Source: Beijerinckiaceae bacterium (GTDB lineage Bacteria > Pseudomonadota > Alphaproteobacteria > Rhizobiales > Beijerinckiaceae). Taken from it: a DNA stretch of 39,949 bases. The stretch is from positions 1 to 39,949 of the forward strand of contig CANJWR010000019.1 in assembly GCA_947478455.1 (NCBI GenBank). The letters are read 5' to 3'. A program made the position numbers and the translations under genes. Below, piece after piece: positions 8,154 through 17,677 of the stretch (position 1 is the first letter of the stretch; every line of letters starts with the position of its first letter). Under the pieces are notes generated by a model. It saw nothing but the letters and a program-made list of their open reading frames with translations. It was not told the origin of the DNA and did not search any database.

Positions 8154-8996
8154 ATGGCCGATCCGCTGATGACCCGCTACCGCAGTCCGCCGCAAGCCAC
8201 GATGATCGAGCGGCTGCGGGCAGCTGCCCTGGACTTTCGTGACCGCTGGCGCAGCGCGAAGCCGCGCCGCAGCGGCGGCTTGCGCCATCTCGAAGCCGCC
8301 GGCGTCTTGCTGGCGGTGGTGGCGATTTTGATCGTCGGCTACAATTTCGATGCTGCGGGCGTGGCGTGGCAGCGGTCCCTATCGACTGATCTTGTTCGCT
8401 GGTTTTTCGAGCCCGTGACGCGGCTGGGAGGCTCGGGCTACATCTTTTTCCTGTCGGGCTGGATCGCCATCGGGGCGGTTGTGGCGCGCGGACGCGGCCT
8501 GTCGCGGGTTCATGATGCGACTTTGGGGCTGTTGGCGGGACGCGCGGCCTTTGTGTTCGGCGCGACAGCGCTGTCCGGCATCCTGTCGCAACTCATCAAG
8601 CATCTGATGGGGCGTGCGCGGCCCAGCCTGTTCGACGTGGTGGGGCCTTACCATTTCGACGTGTTTTCGATTTCGGCGCGTTTCGCCAGCTTCCCGTCGG
8701 GGCATACGGTGACGGCTTTCACGGTTGCGCTGGCGCTCGGCTGGTTCATGCCGCGCTGGCGTTGGCCGCTATTAGCTGTGGCGGCGCTGGTGGGGATTTC
8801 GCGGATTGCGGTGGGCGCGCATTTTCCTAGCGATGTGCTGGCCGGCGCGCTGCTGGGGATCGGGTCGACTCTGGCGCTGCGAAAAGCTTTTGCGTTCCGC
8901 CATATTGTATTTCGCCCTAAGGGCCACGGCTTTGTGGCGCGGTGCGCCAGACCGGCCTTGCAGGCCGTCCGGCGCATTCCGGTTGGTCGCGGCTGA
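8154..8996 (+). CDS. PAP2-family membrane phosphatase
   Basis: A 280-aa integral membrane protein with the three PAP2 phosphatase motifs: K149-x6-R156-P157 (KHLMGRARP), PSGH at 181-184, and SR-x5-H-x3-D (S216, H223, D227). About five to six hydrophobic segments are visible, starting near residue 47. Such enzymes dephosphorylate membrane lipids such as phosphatidic acid or undecaprenyl pyrophosphate. The ATG at 8154 with GGGAA upstream is preferred over TTG 8097, which would overlap the preceding gene. It ends exactly against the stop codon of the convergent metC-like gene (TGA 8994-8996, next stop complement 8997-8999). Co-transcription with the catabolic genes is possible but functionally unlinked. 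Confidence 0.88.
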   Translation: MADPLMTRYRSPPQATMIERLRAAALDFRDRWRSAKPRRSGGLRHLEAAGVLLAVVAILIVGYNFDAAGVAWQRSLSTDLVRWFFEPVTRLGGSGYIFFLSGWIAIGAVVARGRGLSRVHDATLGLLAGRAAFVFGATALSGILSQLIKHLMGRARPSLFDVVGPYHFDVFSISARFASFPSGHTVTAFTVALALGWFMPRWRWPLLAVAALVGISRIAVGAHFPSDVLAGALLGIGSTLALRKAFAFRHIVFRPKGHGFVARCARPALQAVRRIPVGRG

Positions 8997-10187
8997 TTAG
9001 CCCCGAAGGGCGCGGAATTTCGCAAAACCTTGATCGAGATCGGCCTTGAGATCGGCAGTGTCTTCGAGTCCGATCTGCAGGCGCAGGGCCGGGCCGGGGG
9101 GATTCCATTTGGTTGCTGACCGGTAGGGGCTGCAGTCGAAGGGAATCACGAGGCTTTCGAATCCACCCCATGAATAGCCCATGCCGAACAATTGCAGGCT
9201 GTTGAGCATGGCGGCGACCGCGGCCTCCGGGGCCGGTTGCAGGATGATTGAAAACAGGCCCGAGGAACCGGAGAAGTCGCGCTTCCAGATGTCGTGGCCG
9301 CGATGGGAGGGCAGGGCCGGGTGCAGCACCTGCTGCACTTCCGGGCGCGCCTGTAGCCAGTGGGCCATGTCGAGCGCCTGCTTTTCGGCCTCGCGCAGGC
9401 GCATTTCCATGGTGCGCAGCCCGCGCAGGGCCAAGAATACATCTTCCGGCCCGACGCACATGGCGAAAATGTCGAAAGTCTCGCGCAGGCGCGGCCACCA
9501 TTCCTTATTGGCCGAGACTAGACCGAGCAGCAGATCGGAATGGCCGGACAGATATTTGGTGCCGGCCTCGATGGCGAGGTCTACGCCGCGCTCGTGCGGC
9601 GGGAAAAACAGCGGCGTTGCCCAAGTATTATCCATGATGACGCAGGCGCCGCGCTTGTGGGCGGCCTCCGCTATGGCAGGCACGTCCTGCATCTCGAAAC
9701 TCTGGGAACCCGGCGCTTCCACCACCACGGCGGTGGTGTTGCTCTGGATCAGGTCGGCAATGCCGCCACCAAGGTAGGGGTCGAAATAGGTGGTCGAGAC
9801 GCCCATCTTCTTCAAAAAGCGGTCGCAAAAGACGCGTGTTGGCCGGTAGGCGCTGTCGGTGACCAGAATATGGTCACCCGCCTTCACGGCCGTCATCAGG
9901 GCCAGCGTGATCGCCGCAAGGCCAGATGGCGACAGGACCGTGCCGGCAGCGCCCGAGAGTTCCGACCAGGCGGTTTCCAGCGCCTCGGTGGTGGGTGTGC
10001 CCTTCGTGCCGTAGGTAAAATGCAGCGAATGATCAAAAAGAGACTCGTAGGTCGGAGCCAGAACCGTCGAGCCGCGATAAATCGGCGTGTTGATGAAGCC
10101 GTGCTGGTCGAAGGGTTCGCGCCCGGCGTGGACCAGTTTCGTGCGGCTTCTCAAGCCATTGCGGGTCTCGGGGCTCAGTTTGCTCAT
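8997..10187 (-). CDS. metC: Cystathionine beta-lyase (PLP-dependent trans-sulfuration enzyme)
   Basis: A 396-aa Cys/Met-metabolism PLP enzyme. The Schiff-base lysine is K211 in EAGTKYLSGHSD; other family signatures are SGLAAITLA (88-96), the Asp that binds the pyridine N in VIMDNTWATP (183-192) and the C-terminal WGGFESL. These enzymes cleave cystathionine to homocysteine, pyruvate and ammonia in the methionine pathway. In alphaproteobacteria this gene commonly lies next to aapJ, as here. The ATG at 10187 with AAGGA nine bases upstream is preferred to the start at 10217. The symbol rests on family and neighbourhood; a cystathionine gamma-lyase-type activity cannot be excluded. Confidence 0.87.
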   Translation of the reverse strand: MSKLSPETRNGLRSRTKLVHAGREPFDQHGFINTPIYRGSTVLAPTYESLFDHSLHFTYGTKGTPTTEALETAWSELSGAAGTVLSPSGLAAITLALMTAVKAGDHILVTDSAYRPTRVFCDRFLKKMGVSTTYFDPYLGGGIADLIQSNTTAVVVEAPGSQSFEMQDVPAIAEAAHKRGACVIMDNTWATPLFFPPHERGVDLAIEAGTKYLSGHSDLLLGLVSANKEWWPRLRETFDIFAMCVGPEDVFLALRGLRTMEMRLREAEKQALDMAHWLQARPEVQQVLHPALPSHRGHDIWKRDFSGSSGLFSIILQPAPEAAVAAMLNSLQLFGMGYSWGGFESLVIPFDCSPYRSATKWNPPGPALRLQIGLEDTADLKADLDQGFAKFRALRG

Positions 10188-10262
10188 ACGATTCCATCCT
10201 TCGGGCTCAGTACGCACCGTGGCTTTTGGTGCGCCGGGCCGTCAAGTGGCATCAATGATGCA

Positions 10263-10281
10263 ACCAAATTGGTCCTAGGAC
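10263..10281. promoter_or_regulatory. Overlapping palindromes in the metC-aapJ divergent region
   Basis: Two perfect inverted repeats overlap here: ACCAA-A-TTGGT (10263-10273) and GTCCTAGGAC (10272-10281). They lie between two divergent promoters (gap 10188-10416), the usual place for an operator controlling one or both genes. The binding protein is unknown. Confidence 0.35.
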
Positions 10282-10296
10282 GTATATTAGTAGCGC

Positions 10297-10325
10297 TTGA
10301 CCATTTGCCCCAAACCGCATTCGAT
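10297..10325 (+). promoter_or_regulatory. Candidate promoter of the aap operon
   Basis: TTGACC (10297-10302) and TTCGAT (10320-10325) are separated by 17 bp and lie about 90 bp before the aapJ start, 16 bp past the palindromes. The -35 is good and the -10 weak, so this is only a candidate. Confidence 0.25.
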
Positions 10326-10416
10326 AAATGTCGGTCTGCGGGCATCAGGGAAAACCGCAGGGAAATTACGGGGGCGCGTTCGCGCCGTTGTCCGTAGTCC
10401 GGAGAGGGATGAGACC

Positions 10417-11442
10417 ATGAAGAGAATAATTGCAGCAGCAAGCATCGCCGCAGTCGGCGCTATCGCCGCCACTGGCGCATCCGCCCAATCGGGCAAAACG
10501 CTTGAACAGATCAAACAGCGCGGGTTTTTGGCCTGCGGCACCAACCCGGGATTGGCAGGCTTCGGACTGCCGGATTCGCAGGGCGCCTGGACCGGCCTTG
10601 ACGTGGATCTGTGCCGCGGCATCGCCGCCAGCATCTTTAACGATCCGACCAAGGTGAAGTTCATACCGATGACCGCCAAGGACCGCTTCACGGCGCTCCA
10701 ATCCGGCGAAATCGACGTGCTCGCCCGTAACGGCACCTGGACCCAGTCGCGCGAGGCGGAGCTCGGCCTGCTGTTCGCCGGCGTCAACTATTACGACGGC
10801 CAGGGCTTCATGGTCCGCAAGAAGCTCAACATCAATTCGGCGCTTGAGCTGAACGGCGCGTCGGTCTGCGTGCAGCAGGGCACGACGACCGAACTGAACC
10901 TCGCTGACTTCTTCCGCGCCAACAACCTGAAGTACGAGGGCGTCGCCTTCGCGACCTCGGACGAAGCTATCAAGGCCTATGACTCGGGCCGCTGCGACGC
11001 CTACACGACAGACGCCTCCGGCCTCTATGCCGAGCGCGTCAAGCTGGTGAACGCCGACGAGCATGTTGTGCTGCCGGAAGTGATATCGAAAGAGCCGCTT
11101 GGACCGGCGGTCCGTCAGGGCGACGACCAGTGGTTCAACATTGTGAAGTGGACTCATTTTGCGATGGTCAACGCTGAAGAACTCGGCATCACCAAGGCCA
11201 ACGTGGATGAGAAGGCCAAGTCCAACTCGCCGGAAATCAAGCGCCTGCTCGGTTCGGAAGGCGATTTCGGCAAGACGCTGGGTCTGACGCGCGACTGGAG
11301 CTATCGCATCGTCAAGCACGTCGGCAATTACGGTGAAATCTTCGACAAGAACGTCGGCGAGGGTTCGCGCCTCAAGATCCGACGCGGCCTGAACAACCTC
11401 TGGACCAAGGGCGGCATCCAGTACGCCCCGCCGATCCGCTAG
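10417..11442 (+). CDS. aapJ: General L-amino acid ABC transporter, periplasmic binding protein AapJ
   Basis: A 341-aa periplasmic binding protein of the AapJ/BztA family. A clear signal peptide (KRIIAAASIAAVGAIAATG, cleavage after ASA at 23) is followed by the typical LEQIKQRGFLACGTNPGLAG and WTGLDVDLCRGIAASIF. It binds a broad range of L-amino acids and hands them to AapQM, driven by AapP. The ATG at 10417 has a purine-rich GGAGAGGGATGAGA leader; the longer frame back to 10297 would hide the signal peptide. It is the first gene of aapJQMP and is followed by a strong terminator hairpin before aapQ, a layout expected to keep binding protein in excess over permease. Confidence 0.95.
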   Translation: MKRIIAAASIAAVGAIAATGASAQSGKTLEQIKQRGFLACGTNPGLAGFGLPDSQGAWTGLDVDLCRGIAASIFNDPTKVKFIPMTAKDRFTALQSGEIDVLARNGTWTQSREAELGLLFAGVNYYDGQGFMVRKKLNINSALELNGASVCVQQGTTTELNLADFFRANNLKYEGVAFATSDEAIKAYDSGRCDAYTTDASGLYAERVKLVNADEHVVLPEVISKEPLGPAVRQGDDQWFNIVKWTHFAMVNAEELGITKANVDEKAKSNSPEIKRLLGSEGDFGKTLGLTRDWSYRIVKHVGNYGEIFDKNVGEGSRLKIRRGLNNLWTKGGIQYAPPIR

Positions 11443-11456
11443 TAGATTTGAACAAA

Positions 11457-11490
11457 GGGGGCCGTCGTCGACGGCCCCCTGACTTTTTTC
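11457..11490 (+). terminator. Intercistronic Rho-independent terminator/attenuator between aapJ and aapQ
   Basis: A perfect 10-bp stem (11457-11466 with 11470-11479, loop GTC) is followed by TGACTTTTTTC. It sits 14 bp after the aapJ stop and 16 bp before the aapQ start. Partial read-through would lower permease mRNA relative to binding protein; the stem may also protect the 3' end of the aapJ mRNA. Confidence 0.85.
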
Positions 11491-11506
11491 GCCGGAGGGG
11501 GACGGT

Positions 11507-12922
11507 GTGAGTCAGGTTCAAATGCGTGATCGGCCGCATGTGCCGTGGTGGAACGAACCAAAAAATAGAGGCTACGTTTATCAGGGCCTCCTGTTCATCG
11601 TTCTGGCCTTTTTTGCCTATGAAGCCGTCACCAACGCCAGCAACAACATGCGGGCGCGCGGCATTCCGACCGATTTCAGTTTCTGGAACAAGACGGCCGG
11701 CTTCGACGTCAATCTGACGCTTATCGAATATTCCGCAGCCGCCTCCACCTATGGTCAGGCCTTCTGGGTCGGCCTTCTCAATACGCTTCTGGTTGCGGTG
11801 GTCAGCATCGTGTTTGCGACCATTGTGGGCTTTGCTATCGGCATTGCGCGCTTGTCCAACAACTGGATCGTCGCGAAGCTCGCAACCGTTTATGTCGAGA
11901 CGCTGCGCAACATCCCGCTGCTGCTGCAATTGCTGTTCTGGTACAATGCGGTGCTGAAGCCGCTGCCGAACCCGCGCGATGCGCTGGCGGTTCCGAAAAT
12001 CACCTTTCTGGTTCCCGAATTTGCGCCGACTGTGATTTGCCTCGCGCTCGGGCTGGGCGGCTGGCTCATCACCCGCCGGGCGCGCTTGATTGAAGGCGTG
12101 GCGGTCATTATCGCAAATGCATTCGGTTCGCTGTTAATGCTGGCGGCGCTCGGCGTCTGGCTGTTCGGCGGCAGCGGCGTCGCTTCCGTGCTCGGGCAGG
12201 GCGTCGTGGCCTTCGGCGGCAAGGCCGGCATTTATCTGCATAATCGCGGGCTGATTTTTCCAGAAGTTCATTTGACCGACAGCGCCTGGATGATGGGAGC
12301 AGCATTGCTGGCCGCCATCGCGGGCGCGATTGCTTTCCGGGTCTGGGCGCGCAGGGTTCAGCGCAGCACCGGCGAGCAGCAGCCTGTCGGGCTGGTGGCG
12401 ACGATCCTCATCATCGGCCTGCCGTTGCTGGCTTATTTTGCAGCAGGCGCGCCAGCGAGTTTTGCGCTGCCGGAATTGCGCGGATTCAACTTCGTCGGCG
12501 GTACGCGCATTCTTCCAGAATTCGCCGCGCTGATGTTCGGGCTGGCGCTTTATACGGCTTCGTTCATCGCCGAGATCGTGCGCGGTGGAATTCTGTCGGT
12601 CAGCAAAGGTCAGACGGAAGCCGCCAACGCGCTCGGCCTGACGCGCGCGCAGGGACTCAAGCTTGTGGTTGTGCCGCAGGCCATGCGGGTGATCATCCCG
12701 CCACTGACGAACCAGTATCTGAACCTGACGAAGAATTCGTCGCTGGCCGTGTTCATCGGCTACCCGGATCTCGTGCAGGTCTTCGCCGGCACGGTGCTGA
12801 ACCAGACCGGCGCAGCCGTGCAGGTGATCGCGATCACCATGGCGGTCTATCTGGTCATCTCGCTGGTGACGTCTTTCGTGATGGACATCTACAACAAGCG
12901 CATGTCGCTGGTGGAGCGCTGA
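11507..12922 (+). CDS. aapQ: General L-amino acid ABC transporter, permease AapQ
   Basis: A 471-aa inner-membrane permease with about eight hydrophobic segments. The N-terminal part (WWNEPKNRGYVYQGLLF) and YVETLRNIPLLLQLLFWYN are typical of the AapQ/BztB group; the EAA loop that contacts the ATPase reads EAANALGLTRAQGLKLVVVP. A large periplasmic insert follows the second membrane segment, as usual in this subfamily. Translation begins at GTG 11507 after GGAGGGGGAC. It follows the attenuator hairpin and ends one base before aapM, so QMP are one transcript. Confidence 0.93.
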   Translation: MSQVQMRDRPHVPWWNEPKNRGYVYQGLLFIVLAFFAYEAVTNASNNMRARGIPTDFSFWNKTAGFDVNLTLIEYSAAASTYGQAFWVGLLNTLLVAVVSIVFATIVGFAIGIARLSNNWIVAKLATVYVETLRNIPLLLQLLFWYNAVLKPLPNPRDALAVPKITFLVPEFAPTVICLALGLGGWLITRRARLIEGVAVIIANAFGSLLMLAALGVWLFGGSGVASVLGQGVVAFGGKAGIYLHNRGLIFPEVHLTDSAWMMGAALLAAIAGAIAFRVWARRVQRSTGEQQPVGLVATILIIGLPLLAYFAAGAPASFALPELRGFNFVGGTRILPEFAALMFGLALYTASFIAEIVRGGILSVSKGQTEAANALGLTRAQGLKLVVVPQAMRVIIPPLTNQYLNLTKNSSLAVFIGYPDLVQVFAGTVLNQTGAAVQVIAITMAVYLVISLVTSFVMDIYNKRMSLVER

Positions 12923-12923
12923 C

Positions 12924-14069
12924 ATGAGCGATCAAACCATCGGCAACAAGCAGGTCGCTTTCGTTCGGCGCGACGTGACGGGCACATTGCCTGCGCCGAT
13001 CATGACGCGTGGCTTGCCCGCCTGGCTGCGCGAGAACATGTTTTCGACGCCGCTCTCGGGCGTGCTCACGCTGAGTTCGATCCTGTTGGTCGTCTGGATC
13101 GTGCCGGACATGTTCCGCTATCTGTTCACAGACGCCATCTGGTCGGCTGCGGACGGTGCGCCGTGTCGCGCGCCCGGAGCGGGCGCCTGCTGGGCCTATG
13201 TGGGCGCCAAGTTCGAATATTTCATGTACGGCTCCTATCCGCGTTCGCAGACATGGCGGGTGAACCTGACGCTGGTCATCGGCGCTGTGCTGATCCTCTG
13301 GCTGCTGCTGCCGCAAGCGAAGAAAAAGGGCCTTGCGGCGCTGATGTTCTTCGTCGTCTATCCGGTTGCGGCATTCTTTCTGCTACGCGGCCTCGATGGG
13401 GTGCTGTCGCTTGTGGAAACCAATCTTTGGGGCGGCGTGCTTGTCAGCCTTCTGGTTGCGGCGGTCGGCATTGTGGTCTCGCTTCCGCTCGGTGTTCTGC
13501 TGGCGCTGGGGCGGCGGTCGCAATTGCCCTTTGTGAAGTTCTTCTGCGTCTTGTTCATCGAATTCGTGCGCGGCGTTCCGTTGATCACGGTGCTGTTCAT
13601 GGCCAACACCATGCTGCCGTTGTTTGTGCCGCAGGAATGGACGCCCGATCGCATGTTGCGGCCGCTGATCGGCGTTTCGCTTTTCGCAGCGGCCTACATG
13701 GCCGAAGTGGTGCGCGGCGGCCTGCAGGCCATGCCGAAGGGCCAGTTCGAGGGCGCAATGGCGCTGGGCCTGAGCTACTGGCAGATGATGCGTCTGATCA
13801 TTCTGCCGCAGGCGCTGACCACCGTGATCCCCGGGATCGTGAATTCGTTCATCGCGCTGTTCAAGGACACGACGCTGGTGGCGATTGTGGGCATTTTCGA
13901 CTTCCTGCGCACCGTCGAGACGGCTCGCCTTGATCCCGTCTGGGCGGGGCCGACCATTTCCACCACCGGCTATGTGTTTGCGGCGATCTTTTACTGGGTC
14001 TTCTGCTTCGCCATGTCGCGCTATTCGCAAATGCTTGAAACAAAACTTGCCGCCGGTCGCAGGCGCTAG
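12924..14069 (+). CDS. aapM: General L-amino acid ABC transporter, permease AapM
   Basis: A 381-aa permease, the second half of the AapQM heterodimer. Features include ENMFSTPLSGVLTLSSILLV, VSLLVAAVGIVVSLPLGVLLALGR, FVRGVPLITVLFM and the EAA loop EGAMALGLSYWQMMRLIILP. The C-terminal SRYSQMLETKL is standard for the family. The ATG at 12924 is one base past the aapQ stop, with GGAG inside the aapQ 3' end, so translation is probably coupled. aapP follows after 9 bp. Confidence 0.94.
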   Translation: MSDQTIGNKQVAFVRRDVTGTLPAPIMTRGLPAWLRENMFSTPLSGVLTLSSILLVVWIVPDMFRYLFTDAIWSAADGAPCRAPGAGACWAYVGAKFEYFMYGSYPRSQTWRVNLTLVIGAVLILWLLLPQAKKKGLAALMFFVVYPVAAFFLLRGLDGVLSLVETNLWGGVLVSLLVAAVGIVVSLPLGVLLALGRRSQLPFVKFFCVLFIEFVRGVPLITVLFMANTMLPLFVPQEWTPDRMLRPLIGVSLFAAAYMAEVVRGGLQAMPKGQFEGAMALGLSYWQMMRLIILPQALTTVIPGIVNSFIALFKDTTLVAIVGIFDFLRTVETARLDPVWAGPTISTTGYVFAAIFYWVFCFAMSRYSQMLETKLAAGRRR

Positions 14070-14078
14070 GAGATAATC

Positions 14079-14848
<770 letters not shown>

Positions 14849-14852
<4 letters not shown>

Positions 14853-15412
14853 TTGAATCGGGCGTTCGTATTTGCGGCTATGCGATTGTCTCGGCGGACG
14901 ATTGCATAGCGGACGAACAGGGAAATATGCCCGCGTCGCTTCAAAATGAAGCTGACTGGTGGCGGTTTCAAGCCGAACTGGATCACGCCTCACTGGTCGT
15001 GCTGGGCCGACTAGGCCATGAGGCGCACCCCAATCCTCGCGGACGGCGGCGCTTGGTGGTTTCGCATTCTGCGAACGGGCTTGAGGAACGCGACTCCGTC
15101 TGGTGGTGGAGCCCGCAACGCATGGGCTGGGCAGATGTTGCGCGCGCGCTTCTGCCCTCAGGCGGACGTGTGGCTGTGCCGGGCGGGCGCGGGGTTTTCG
15201 ATCTGTTTCTCGAAACCGGCTTCGACGAGTTTCATCTGACGCGCTCCGCACGGGTGCTTTTGCCGGGTGGTCAACCTGTCTTCAGCCGTTGTGAGTCCGG
15301 CGTCCCTGCCGAGAGCGTATTGCGAGAGGCGGGTTTGCGGCCTGGGGCCCCGGAGGTGGTTGACGCCGCAAGTGATGTGACGGCCTGTATCTGGACGCGC
15401 CTTAGCCCATGA
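14849..15412 (+). CDS. Dihydrofolate reductase / RibD C-terminal fold protein
   Basis: A 187-aa protein that fits the DHFR-like RibD C-terminal superfamily: [20 protein letters not shown] at the N-terminus, [14 protein letters not shown] in the middle and [20 protein letters not shown] toward the C-terminus, the last resembling the GGG.. NADPH-binding turn followed by a helix and a DE strand. Such proteins reduce pterin or pyrimidine substrates with NADPH; the substrate here is unknown. No ATG is in frame near the start; TTG 14849 overlaps the aapP stop (TTGA), which would allow coupling. A start slightly further downstream cannot be excluded. Confidence 0.65.
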
Positions 15413-15427
15413 CGCACTTGTGACTAC

Positions 15428-15449
15428 GTTTGCTTGGCTAAAAGCAAAC
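15428..15449. other. Hairpin after the DHFR-like gene
   Basis: GTTTGCTT (15428-15435) pairs perfectly with AAGCAAAC (15442-15449) across a 6-base loop, 15 bp after the stop of the DHFR-like gene. No T-run follows on the plus strand, so it is at most a weak terminator or an mRNA end-protecting stem. Confidence 0.4.
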
Positions 15450-15496
15450 ATGCGGATTAAAGTCTCCAAATCATCCGCCAGCGCAGGGAGGCAGGG

Positions 15497-15787
15497 ATGA
15501 AGTCATTCGTGCTCTTGTTGGTTTTGACTGCAGCCGCCGGTTCGGCGCTTGCTGACCCGCGTCCGAATACGACCGCGATGACCTGCGTGGCGGCGGCGCA
15601 GAAGATCGCCGCAAATGGCGCGGTTGTAATGGAGACCGGACCGGCGCTGTTCGACCGTTTTGTCGCGTCGCGGGCGTTCTGCACCAGCAGCGAAACCACG
15701 GAGCCTGCTTTCGTGACGACGCGCGACAATCCGTCCTGCATGATCGGCTATCGCTGCAAGGAAGTTTCGTATCAGCCCAAGCGCTGA
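15497..15787 (+). CDS. Small secreted protein with four cysteines in the mature part
   Basis: A 96-aa protein of unknown function. It has a signal peptide (KSFVLLLVLTAAAGSALA, cleavage before DPRPN) and a mature part of about 76 aa with four cysteines (MTCVAA, AFCTSS, PSCMIG, YRCKEV), which could form two disulfides in the periplasm. AGGGAGGCAGGG directly precedes the ATG. No catalytic motif is recognised. It lies between the DHFR-like gene and another unknown small gene on the same strand. Confidence 0.75.
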   Translation: MKSFVLLLVLTAAAGSALADPRPNTTAMTCVAAAQKIAANGAVVMETGPALFDRFVASRAFCTSSETTEPAFVTTRDNPSCMIGYRCKEVSYQPKR

Positions 15788-15823
15788 TAAGTTCAGGGCG
15801 AACTTCAACAGCGGAATTCATAC

Positions 15824-16204
15824 GTGTCCGAAACTCTTTCCTCCACGCAGGCGCGCGAATGGGCGCGCACGCGGCCCGAACCGGTCACCGATCTCATCGG
15901 CATTCTGGCGCGCCTTCGCCAGTTCGAGCGCGCCGATCGTCTCTATTATGGCGAGGACGAGCATCGCTACGCGATTGAGACCGGTGGCGAATTGTTCGTT
16001 GCGACCGACGCAGACTGGGCGCGGCGCAACGACGATCCGGTGTCGGAACTGGGCGAGTTTCTCTGGGTGCTGAACCAGTTCGAGCGCGCCGCGCGACAGG
16101 CCTACGGCTCCCCCACGCATTGCAACGCGCTCGAATACGCCAATTCGCGCCGCCACGCCCTGTTCGAAATGGCGGGGCTGAAGCCGCTCGAAGGCGACTT
16201 CTAG
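15824..16204 (+). CDS. Conserved-looking 126-aa cytoplasmic protein of unknown function
   Basis: I do not recognise the family. The protein is 126 aa and acidic, without signal peptide or membrane segment, rich in Arg/Glu and aromatic residues (FERADRLYYGEDEHRYAIE, then LGEFLWVLNQFERAARQAYG). Two FER(A)A repeats at about 33 and 85 suggest an internal helical duplication. Translation would start at GTG 15824; the upstream GCGGAATTC is a weak ribosome-binding site. It ends 12 bp before the convergent pirin gene. Confidence 0.6.
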   Translation: MSETLSSTQAREWARTRPEPVTDLIGILARLRQFERADRLYYGEDEHRYAIETGGELFVATDADWARRNDDPVSELGEFLWVLNQFERAARQAYGSPTHCNALEYANSRRHALFEMAGLKPLEGDF

Positions 16205-16216
16205 CCCTGCAAATCC

Positions 16217-17086
16217 TTACGCTGCAAGATCGCCCATACGGCCGGCGCGGAAATCCTCGACCGCCTGCCGCAACTCGGCCTGCGTGTTCATCACGAATGG
16301 GCCGTAATGGGCGATGGGCTCGTTGATCGGTTCGCCCGACAGGATGAGCAGCTTGGCGTCGCCCGTGGCCTCCACAGTAATCGCCGTTCCTTCGTCGCTG
16401 AAGAACACAACATCACCGGCTTTGAATTTGCGTCCACCCACCGAGACTTCGCCATCCAGCACAGGCATCATTGAGCGATGGCCGACCGGCATCGGCAGGC
16501 CTGTTTTGGCACCCGCGTTGAGCCGCACGTCCCACACCGATAATGGCGTGAACGTCATGGCCGGACCCTTTGCGTCGCCGAATGCTCCAGCGATCACCCG
16601 CAGGCTGCCAGCATTGTTCGCCAGAGCGACGGTCGGGATGTCGGCGGCGAGCAGGGTCTGGTAGCGCGGCTTCGACATCTTGTCTTTCGCCGGCAGGTTG
16701 ACCCAGAGCTGCACCATGCTGACAAGGCCGCCCTTTGCAGACTGCTCGCGCGAATGGAATTCGTCGTGCACGACGCCGGCCGCAGCCGTCATCCACTGCA
16801 CGTCGCCAGTGCCGATCTTTCCTTCGTGGCCAGCGGAATCGCGATGCTCGATCTCGCCTGCGTAAACGATGGTGACAGTCTCGAAGCCGCGATGCGGATG
16901 GGGGCCAACGCCGGGCGGATTGGGGCGCGGGGGGAAGTTTACCGGCGCAGCATAATCCAGCATCAGGAAGGGGCTGACGGCGGGCGTGAAGGCCTTGCCG
17001 GCAAACAGGGGACGCACATGAAAGCCGTCGCCGACCCAGTGGGCGGGCGGGGCATGTTCGACGGAAGCAACGGTCTTGGCAGTCAT
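16217..17086 (-). CDS. Pirin family protein
   Basis: A 289-aa bicupin. The N-terminal cupin has the pirin signature GPHPHRGFETVTIVYAGEIE with metal ligands H63 and H65, and H107/E109 in VVHDEF. The C-terminal domain (PVLDGEVSVGG, VVFFSDEG) is the usual partner cupin. Bacterial pirins are iron-binding and some show quercetin 2,3-dioxygenase activity or bind metabolic enzymes. The ATG at 17086 lies 8 bases after GAGGAG; an upstream start at 17152 lacks this. Divergent from the VOC gene. Confidence 0.9.
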   Translation of the reverse strand: MTAKTVASVEHAPPAHWVGDGFHVRPLFAGKAFTPAVSPFLMLDYAAPVNFPPRPNPPGVGPHPHRGFETVTIVYAGEIEHRDSAGHEGKIGTGDVQWMTAAAGVVHDEFHSREQSAKGGLVSMVQLWVNLPAKDKMSKPRYQTLLAADIPTVALANNAGSLRVIAGAFGDAKGPAMTFTPLSVWDVRLNAGAKTGLPMPVGHRSMMPVLDGEVSVGGRKFKAGDVVFFSDEGTAITVEATGDAKLLILSGEPINEPIAHYGPFVMNTQAELRQAVEDFRAGRMGDLAA

Positions 17087-17228
17087 GGAGAATCTCCTCG
17101 GTTGCCAATGATATGGCGCGACTTGCGGCGTTTCGCCACGATCATTCCGCACGGGCCTCCTTGCGGGCGTGCAAAGTTCCGGCTGCCACGCTATTCTCGG
17201 TGCGAAATGGCGCCGGGGAGCTCTGTCG

Positions 17229-17636
17229 ATGCTGAAACTTGAAAATCTGGTTCACTTTACAATTCCAGTGAAGGAACTCGACCGCTCGGAAAAATTTTAC
17301 ACAGAGATCCTCGGACTGGAACGCATTCGTCGTAACAGCCACATGGTGTTCATGCGGTCGCCCGATAACAACCATTTCGTGCTGACGTTCTCCGAGAAGC
17401 CAGTGGACCCCAATTTCGACGACAAACACGAAATCCACACGGCCTTCCGGGTCACAAAGGACGAATACGACCGCGCGAAAGGCTTTCTGGCTTCGAAGAA
17501 CGTGCGGATCTTCAAGGAAGAGGATCGCCGTTCCGGCACGTTTCAGGGCCGCAGTGCCTATTTCCACGATCCGGACCGCAATGTGATCGAGATCATCGAT
17601 CTCGACAAACCGCCGCAGTCCGACAAGGACGATTAG
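17229..17636 (+). CDS. VOC (glyoxalase/bleomycin resistance/dioxygenase) family protein
   Basis: A 135-aa single VOC unit with the two beta-alpha-beta modules: LENLVHFTIPVKELDRSEKF and, in the second, FHDPDRNVIEIIDL. Metal ligands are visible as H9, H70 and E121. VOC proteins of this size dimerise and may be lyases, epimerases, antibiotic-binding proteins or dioxygenases; nothing here assigns one. The ATG at 17229 follows GGGGAG; the frame extends upstream to 17169 without supporting signals. A hairpin with short T-run follows at 17678. Confidence 0.82.
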   Translation: MLKLENLVHFTIPVKELDRSEKFYTEILGLERIRRNSHMVFMRSPDNNHFVLTFSEKPVDPNFDDKHEIHTAFRVTKDEYDRAKGFLASKNVRIFKEEDRRSGTFQGRSAYFHDPDRNVIEIIDLDKPPQSDKDD

Positions 17637-17677
17637 GCCTGTCCTAAAAATCCCGTCATTTGAAAAGATAAATGATG

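Noticed and set aside
15428..15449. Strong terminator after the DHFR-like gene
   Set aside because: The stem is perfect but AT-rich and lacks a T-run, so it is listed only as a hairpin.
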